From Hydnum rufescens UP504 (lineage: Eukaryota; Basidiomycota; Agaricomycetes; Cantharellales; Hydnaceae): a stretch of DNA of 26,643 nt. The stretch is from NCBI GenBank assembly GCA_014904985.1, contig MU129100.1, positions 67,792 through 94,434 on the forward strand, given 5' to 3'. Under the pieces are notes generated by a model, which saw nothing but the letters and a program-made list of their open reading frames with translations, was not told the DNA's origin and made no database searches. The position numbers were made by a program, and so were the translations under genes. Position 1 is the first letter of the stretch. The number at the start of each line of letters is the position of its first letter. Below are positions 19,889 to 26,643 of the stretch, one piece after another.

Positions 19889-22800
19889 TTACTGAAAGTC
19901 TCCTATTACATTGTCTATTAATGTGATAAATCCAAGATCCTCAGTCTCTATATCTTCCTCTACTTCTCCATCTTGATCATCATCTGAAGATACAGCATCA
20001 TCATCATCACCATCTACATTAGGCACATGGACTCGTATGCATGATGCATGATGTTCCAGTGTCAGAGGGGGAAGAAACTCATCCCAGCTTGGGGCAGTAG
20101 ACAGAGTAGGAACATGGATCATGTTCACCCTCCAGAGTTCTAGCCACTCATACAATTGATGGAGTCAGTGAAGTGCAAAGAATGATACTTCATCATCCGC
20201 TTCTTTGACTAGTCTCTTGACCGCCCGATATTCCATGTAGAACCATGTTCGAAGGTTACTGCTCTCCACCTTGCACCTCTCCAACTCTTGCTCACAATTA
20301 ACCACTTCTTGTGCCATGAAAAACCCTTTTTGACCAAAGCATCCACCAACCACTGAGGAAGAACACCATCAGGAAAGTCTCCAACATCAGCCCGCGCATC
20401 CTCCCATATATCCTGATCCACATCCATCTTGTACAAACCCTCCTTTAAAAGCAAGGGAGGAATATATGCACTTTTTGATATTGTCCTTGATGTCTGATGA
20501 TATTCTGCCATCTCCTTTATCTTCGCATTGTATTTTTTCATCATTGCATCAATCCCGGATGAGCGATGGTGTACCGCCTTCTCAACATGCACCTTTGTCT
20601 TCTGGTCCAATATCTGTGTAGAATGGGCACAATCCAGTGTTGCAAGTTCGAATTTGTGGGCATGTAACTTCCGCACAAGCTGCTCACGAAGAATGCGAAG
20701 ATTCAGTTGCATTGTGATCCATCTATCCTTCTTCAGTTGCTCTAGCTTCTGTGCCGCCACCCGATCCCCTAATTTCAGCCCTTCCATCCTTTTCTTGATA
20801 TTGGACTGAAGTCGACTAATAGCCAGCTTGGTTGAATGAACTCTTTCCTGCCACTTGACAAGTATGGCTTTACCAGCAGAGTCTTCGGGGATCACATCAT
20901 TCCCTTCGCTAATCAGTTCCTGTAAATTCTCTTGTTGTGCCTCTAACGTCGACTGCAAGGACAGGATGTGCTCTATTGCATGAGCCCCTTGGGTTTTTGA
21001 CTGCCGCATGATAGGTTTACTATGATATGCACGTTGGTCTTTGAATTGGTGGAGGAGGTACTCGATTGAAAATGTACTTTTGGCAAGCTTCTCTTTAGCC
21101 TCATCCAACCGAGATTGAGCTCGATCAACACGGACCCACAGCCATTTTCCAAAGTCCCCCCACTTCTCTTCATCAATGCATTCCACTTGTAGATCGAGAA
21201 TGAAAAGGTGTCGATGATAGCCTGTTACCCTAAGGCATGGAATAAGTTGGCGGAGTCCACTCCAAAAACGTTCACACCCTTCTCCATCTGAGAGGCCCCA
21301 AATTGTGCTCTTTCTTGGATGGTACCAGAGTTGGCACATCCACTGGTGGCCATAAGCGTGGAAAATTGAGACACCCCACTCGAGACGTGGAGACCAGTCG
21401 GGCATGAAATTCCATTTCTTCAATGACTGGTCCATTTGGCAGCCAATATCGTACAAAACACCAATTCTCCAGCAATGAGGCAAATGCTTGAAAAGGAAAT
21501 CAAGAAGAGCACATGCGTAGAATTGTTTTTCACCAGCAGTCCACATGCTAGCAATAACTAGGGGAATATCGTGGTGGCAGAGCATGGCAAGAACACCAGT
21601 ATCACTGAAATATTGAGTTGAAGCCTTGACACAGTCTCCATCTGCAGCAATAAAGGACTTGCCACATGCACTATATGTCGAATTTGGCATTTTAAGATCG
21701 TCCTCCACCTTGTCTTCATCCTCTACAGCGTGCACCTCACTTTCCAAGGGCTCGTTGGCTTTTCGCTTCTGCCCAGCTTGGGCTGAGGACTTCTCGGGTC
21801 GAAGGTCAAGGATTTTGGCCTCCCACAGTTCCAAATCTCTCCACGATAGCTCAATTGTTCTTGGTGACACAACAAAGAGATCCTGGGTCCCAGTCTCACC
21901 CTGATGACCAGTGCGTCGGTCCAAGTCTTGCTGACGTTTCAATTGGAAGTTCGCATCGAGGCACACAATAGCATCAACCTTCAAATCCCCATTCTCCGAG
22001 CTATTACTACCAAAACATAAGGGACACCGCGTCTGCAGATAGGTACTAGGGACGTTGTGATCACTTGGGAAGGTTGCAGTGTTCTGCGCATTTGAATACT
22101 CTCGCCCATTGACCGGGGTAGTCTCGTCCAACTGGGGTGCCACACAATCTTCACCACTAAGGGCTCATGAACAATCCACCAATTTTTCAACCTCTGCATT
22201 GACAAGTCTCACAAGCTGCTGGTAATGAGCAAGTGCGTTGGCAAAGCGACAGCGAAACGAATCAGCAGTCACAAAGCAGTATCCGCAGGCCTTCAGGTAC
22301 TTGACTAGTGTTGCAGCCCAACCTCTTTCATTGGGTGCAATGTGGAGGAAGCGCTTGGCAACGAATTCTAGCATATCGAGGCTGACTGCTAGGGTAGGAC
22401 GAACTGGAGAACATGGGAAAAAACCACGTTGCACAAGTTGAACCGGGGCAGGTCTGCATTTGCAAATGTCCAGCGTAATGTCCTCGACATGTTCCATATG
22501 CACACAGACCACCTCAAGTGAGTGGTGTTGGCTGCCACACTTGCAGACAAACCAACTTTGCTCTTCAGCTTGGTGAGCACCAGAGCATTCTCTTTGGAAT
22601 CTCATGTATGGTCGAATAAGAGCGGGAATACACTTGTACTCCAGCAGTGTGCCTGCATGTGCCTCTGACAAGTGTGTCGTGAACATTGGTCATCAATGAC
22701 TTGGATGTTTGATGAAATTAAGACATCCGTTGAGTCATATTGAACATCCAGGTACTCCAAAGTAATGAAATCTGACACTGCAGGACTCTGAGAGTCAAGG

Positions 22801-22985
22801 AGATCTGGGAAAGAGGGAGATCGAGTACCGGTTGAGTGCCCACTGGGGACGTGTGCAGCTGACCCCGTATCGGCGGCAGACATGGCATTCCGAACCCGTA
22901 CCTGACTGACTGCAGAAGCCCCATTTGAGGAGCCAGGCCCGTGTGCACTTCTTTTCCTGGCATTTCTCATAGCATTGCTGATCAT
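19889..22985 (-). pseudogene. KDZ-family transposase with CxC1 cysteine cluster, decayed
   Basis: The N-terminal segment from 22985 is a low-complexity Ser/Ala/Arg-rich leader. The CxC1 cluster (22686-22165) has two Cys-x-Cys pairs (VCKC and DICKC). The transposase body (22143-20209) has CPLC, then CLDANFQLKR (Asp near residue 63), YDIGC (near 231), FHAYGHQWMC and GEGCERFWSGL (near 287), matching the acidic core motifs of the Kyakuja-Dileera-Zisupton family. A helical region follows, then a strongly acidic C-terminus (20060-19960). The CxC1 and transposase segments are in the same frame, separated only by a TGA at 22165-22167. Other lesions are a frame break near 22690, a -1 shift in the A-run 20319-20323 and a TGA at 20165-20167. 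The intact protein would be about 1,000 residues. Confidence 0.9.
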
Positions 22986-23170
22986 TCTAGAAAGAAGCTA
23001 GACACAAATTAGTTATGAGAAGTTTAGAACGAAATAAGAGGACAACATACTTTACGCACTCGCCCTTTAGGAATCTAAAATGACCTCGAGAACGACAACT
23101 TGATGGCCGGGAAAACAACAAATGTCAAGTAATGACAACACGTTGCTTAACCCAGAGAACAAAGAGCGAG

Positions 23171-23475
23171 GCTTTGAGCGTACTGGGAAATGGCACTGTC
23201 ACAACGCGACAGCACACAACTCCACCAGAAATGTGGCGTGAGAGGATTTTGGAAGAATTGGCAAGCAGGCACTACAGACAAGTCATAGTGATCCACCCAA
23301 CCAATGAAAACTGAAGGGAAAGCTTGAGAGTGCCAGAAAACAAACAATATCGCAGCGCGACAGTGTTTTGTTTAACTGGACAGCTAGGCGGCAAAGTGCT
23401 GGGAACAGTGATTCTCCAACTGGAAGCTTTGAGGTGCTGGGAAATAAACACTACAACAGCATTGCAGTGGCTATA
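23171..23475. repeat. Three degenerate repeats upstream of the transposase
   Basis: A pattern of GCTTTGAG, then GTRCTGGGAAA, then a CACTRTCACAACGCGACAG-like segment starts near 23171, 23320 and 23426. The copies lie 190-490 bp upstream of the KDZ start and could be subterminal transposase-binding repeats or promoter repeats. The rest of 22986-23690 is AT-rich without a credible gene. Confidence 0.4.
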
Positions 23476-23691
23476 CTTCACCACACAGGTACTGGTGACT
23501 GAACGGTTGTAGTGTTGATTGGAGTCGGCGACATTGCAGAGTTAGCCGAATATCAATATTTACTATACAGTGTATACATTGTCTACAAATCAACTATACA
23601 CAATGGTGATGATTAGACGAAAATAGTAAGGGATTAGCGATGAGAAGAACGATATATAGCAGTGAAGTAAAAAAAATAAAAACGAGGGGAG

Positions 23692-24360
23692 ATGACCACG
23701 CTGAGAAATTTTAGGACTCAAGGAAGGGCACCAACTGACTCGCTACCCTCACCACGCCGGGTAGCACATACACCCGAACCCATCATCCAGGCCACACATC
23801 CTCGCCACCGACCCCCACCACACCACATTCACTACCAACTCTTTTCACCTGCTTTTTTAGTACTTTCATGTCCATGATTATTTTTATATTTTCTTTATTC
23901 ACTGTATTATTTTTTCCTTTTTTGCTAAACCAGGCTCGTCAGCAGGTAAAATTCCAGTCGTCCTCAATGATTGGGGCTCGAATACTCACACTTCTTTGAC
24001 TTGAATCTTCGAGCTCGCACTCGGGGGGTCAGCCACTACCCTGACGCCCTCAACGCGTAATTCTCCCCGGAACTGCTTGATCCCAGAACCTGCGGGAGGG
24101 ATCTCACACTCCCTTACCGACGGCCAACTGGTCTGCCACCTCTATGACACCTTAACAGCTCCCCTTCGCACCAGTTTGCTGTCCCGCATTACAAAGCGCC
24201 AACCCTTCGCGCTTCCCCGCAGCACACGCACCCACCACACACTGCTACCTCGCACATATCCACATCCAAAAAACCGAAAACACACGCCGCCGACCGCACT
24301 TCTGACCTGGCCAGCACTACACACCAACCGTGATAATCATACCTTCTATCCTCATCACGC
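23692..24360 (+). pseudogene. Possible decayed coding fragment, unrecognised
   Basis: An open frame from ATG at 23692 is followed by a plausible intron (23860-23933: GTACTT donor, GCTAAAC branch word, CAG acceptor). After it, a frame reading SSAGKIPVVLNDWG and later IPEPAGGISHSLTDGQL is broken by stops and does not join cleanly with the first exon. The composition looks protein-coding but no family is recognised. It could be a shadow. Confidence 0.25.
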
Positions 24361-24911
24361 ATAGCGAGTCATGCACACACCCTTTTTGTCCCAGTCTTCA
24401 TGATCTCCCACCAATTCCCTCTCAATCCTTGCAACTGTTGTCGGGTCCCCGCTAATCTGAAGCACGAGGCTAAAAGAATCCTTAAATGGGGTTTGAAAGA
24501 TGTACCTGACTGGAAAACCAATGACGTTGCACCAAATGAGAAGCTTCCCAATACCATTGACAAGGAGCTGTTCGACATCATCTTTGGAAGCGGTGGCATT
24601 GCCCCACAGATAATCTAAGTCCTCAGCTTTGGTATCACTGAGGTTAGGAATTCTGTGGAGGTAGAAATAAGCCTGCAATGTTTCGTTGAGGGGTGCTTTT
24701 CACTTGGCAGGCATTTTTGAAGCACTAGAGAGGTTAGTGTGGAGCTCGAGCTCACACTAAATGTCCCACAGTGATGGGCTAAATCTCGAATGAGTTTTGA
24801 TGACCTGGGAAAGATGCCATGGAGCTCAAGCTCGGGACGCCCAGTCACCAGAAGCGAGCTTCTTGAGGGCTTTGTGGATGTCAGCACGGAGTGTACGCTC
24901 GTGCCTGGATC
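24355..24911 (-). pseudogene. Decayed exon of an unrecognised protein
   Basis: From a TTCTTGTAG acceptor (exon start 24911), one frame runs to the TGA-type end at 24355, interrupted by two TGA codons and one TAG; one TGA is at 24702-24700, just after an ATG at 24714. The open part reads LQAYFYLHRIPNLSDTKAED and continues with a plausible globular composition to CMTRYA. Upstream reads ADIHKALKKLASGDW. I do not recognise the family. Its stops fit the same C-to-T decay seen elsewhere in the window. Confidence 0.5.
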
Positions 24912-25150
24912 CTACAAGAAGTGGAAGCACGGTTAAGCATCAAACAAAAAAAGAATGTGAGTTTCGGCAATGTCTGCACATCGCGCCGGTGACCAACCAC
25001 TCCCAATTTTATATATAACCTGTACTTAATTTTGACCGTCCATTGTAGTATCAATTACAATATTTCCCCCTAAGCTTGAGCAAAGGACTTAGTTATAGCA
25101 TGGCCTCCACCAAGGTAGTAAGACATAGTGTAAGCCTTCAATAAGTTATA
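24912..25150. other. Spacer without a supported gene
   Basis: Nothing beyond short chance frames is visible. It leads into the tandem array. Confidence 0.5.
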
Positions 25151-25153
25151 GAT

Positions 25154-26289
25154 GAGGGAGAACTGTGCATCCCATCATGGTGACGAATCACTGGATGATA
25201 TGGATGCCGGTATGGCATGCCATGATTTTTTGCTGTGGCAGACTGCTTTGACGAACAGAAGGATGGAATCCCCAGAGCTAATACAGTGACAGAGAAGGTG
25301 CGAGCAGTGGTCCATTGCATGGCCAGGCCCATTGCAGCCCCATAAGGACATGTCATGTGCGATCACCTCGACGAGGTTTCGCAGATGAGGGAGAACTGCC
25401 CATCCCATCATGGCGGTGAATCACTGGACGATACGGATGCCAGTATGGCATGCCATGATTTTTTGCTGCGGCAGACCGCTTTGATGAACAGAAGGATGGA
25501 ATCCCCAGAGCTGATGCAGTGACAGAGAACGCGTGAGCAGTGGTCCATCGCATGGCCAGACCCATTGCAGCCCCGTAAGCACACGTATGTGCGATCGCCT
25601 CGACGAGATTTCGCAGATGGAGGGAGAGCTGTGCATCCCATCATGGCGGCGATTCGCTGGACGATACGGATGCCAGTATGGTGGACCTGCCATGATTTTT
25701 TGCTGCGGCAGACTGCTTTGATGAACAGAAGGATGGAATCTCCAGAGCTGATGCAGTGACAGAGAATGCGCGAGCGGTGGTCCATCGCATGGCCAGGCCC
25801 ATTGCAGCCCGTAAGCACACATCATGTGCGATCACCTCGACGAGATTTCGCAGATGAGGGAGAACTGTGCATCCCATCATGGGTGGCGATTCACTGGGCA
25901 ATACGGATGCTGGTATGGCGGGCCTGCCATGATTTCTTGCTGCGACAGACCGCTTTGACAAACAGAAGGATGGAATCCTCAGAGTGAATGCAGAGAACGT
26001 GCGAATGGTGGTCCATCGCATGGCCAGGTCCATCGTAGCTTCATAAGGACACGTCATGTGCGATCGCCTCGACGAGGTTTCGCAGATGAGGGAGAAACTG
26101 CGCATCCCATCATAGCGGCGATTCGCTGGGCAATACGGATGCCGGTATGGCGGGCCTGCCATGATTTCTTGCTGCGACAGACTGCTTTGTCGAACAGAAG
26201 GGATGGAATCCTCAGAGTGAATGCAGAGAATGGCGTGAACGGTGGTCCATCACATGGCCAGGTCCATCATAGCTTCATAAGGACACGTC
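25154..26289. repeat. Five tandem ~233 bp repeats (minisatellite array)
   Basis: Units start at the word GAGGGAGA near 25154, 25387, 25620, 25856 and 26088, giving periods of 233, 233, 236 and 232 bp. Shared blocks include CATCCCATCATGG, GATACGGATGCCGGTATGGC, AACAGAAGGATGGAATC, GGTCCATCGCATGGCCAGG and a TCGACGAG word. The first two units contain the palindrome ATGGCATGCCAT. The long minus-strand frames across it change frame from unit to unit and are best read as by-products. The array ends exactly where the right inverted repeat begins. Confidence 0.9.
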
Positions 26290-26396
26290 CAGGCTGGTCA
26301 GACACTCTTGGGGGCCTTAAAAGGTATGTCATTTTGATATCTGTATAGTGCCTGATAGGCTTGTATTATGTTTGATATCAAAAAGTGATCAAAAGA
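26290..26396 (-). repeat. Right copy of the bounding inverted repeat
   Basis: This is the inverted partner of 151-255. CAGGCTGGTCAGACACT at 26290-26306 is the perfect 17 bp core, followed by ATGTCATTTTGAT and TTTGATATCAAA words in the same order and spacing as the complement of the left copy. Confidence 0.6.
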
Positions 26397-26399
26397 GTA

Positions 26400-26643
26400 T
26401 TTGATCACACCGCCGTAGCGGGTGTTGGTTGCGTGTGGCCTGTGTGGCAACTTGGCGCGCGTGTAGCCACTCTGTGTCATGGTGCATTTCACTTGGCGTG
26501 GTTTTGTTTGGCGCCGTTTGATTTGGGGCCGTTTCGCTTGGCGTGGCTTTCGTTTGGGGCGTTTTCGGTTCGTGTGTTCCATTTGGGACCTCGGCGGTCG
26601 GGTCTCGTCATTTGCGGGGTCTCGTTTGGTGCCTGGGACCTGG
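26400..26643. other. Right window edge, G/T-rich low-complexity sequence
   Basis: TTGGCG, TTTGGGGC and CTTGGCGTGG words recur irregularly. A short imperfect inverted CACCGCC/GCGGGTG word occurs at 26407-26421. No supported gene is present. It does not match the left window edge clearly. Confidence 0.4.

Noticed and set aside
8525..22167. TGA read as a sense codon (recoding) because stops are nearly all TGA
   Set aside because: The same genes also carry frameshifts and a lost catalytic Asp, and CGA to TGA decay explains the bias; no recoding element is seen.
25408..25825. Long minus-strand frames across the 233 bp array
   Set aside because: Unit lengths of 232, 233 and 236 bp change the frame between units, and no protein family is visible.

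Overview
This looks like a transposon-dense, largely decayed stretch of a filamentous fungal nuclear genome, most likely a mushroom-forming basidiomycete (Agaricomycetes). The reasons are a KDZ-family DNA transposase joined to a CxC1 cysteine cluster, a chromodomain Ty3/gypsy retroelement, short 49-71 nt spliceosomal introns, and the absence of bacterial-style operons. Almost every recognisable gene carries frameshifts or in-frame stops, and nearly all the stops are TGA.

Layout. (1) Positions 151-255 and 26290-26396 are inverted copies of one ~105 bp sequence, including a perfect 17 bp core, so the whole interior may be one composite element. (2) Positions 256-8070 form a giant palindrome with ~3.1 kb arms and a 4 nt spacer at 4942-4945. 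Each arm carries a tandem array of about eight ~280 bp units. Every unit looks like an exon (mostly 162-173 nt) plus an intron (103-112 nt) with a GTRWGT-like donor, a TACTAAC/TACTAAT branch site and a TAG acceptor. Every unit has one hairpin at the exon 3' end and a second inside the intron. The left arm is interrupted inside one intron by a 1.6 kb insertion carrying 5S rRNA-like and tRNA-like segments. (3) Positions 8201-13519 are a 5'-truncated Ty3/gypsy chromovirus: broken pol, an antisense three-exon gene, a polypurine tract and a 3' LTR. It is inserted into a Ty1/copia reverse transcriptase remnant (13520-13672). (4) Positions 14409-19690 hold a multi-exon gene of unknown function ending in a long Ser/His/Arg-rich, heptapeptide-repeat tail. 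(5) Positions 19889-22985 (minus strand) are a decayed CxC1-KDZ transposase, with degenerate repeats upstream at 23171-23475. (6) Positions 23692-24911 hold unrecognised decayed coding fragments. (7) Positions 25154-26289 are five tandem ~233 bp repeats that abut the right inverted repeat.

Functionally the window is a nest of mobile elements. The part least like anything I know is the palindromic array of exon-intron units with two hairpins around each 5' splice site. Because the arms mirror each other around one centre, they would be transcribed divergently. One hairpin shows compensatory changes, which points to selection on, or at least maintenance of, a folded structure.
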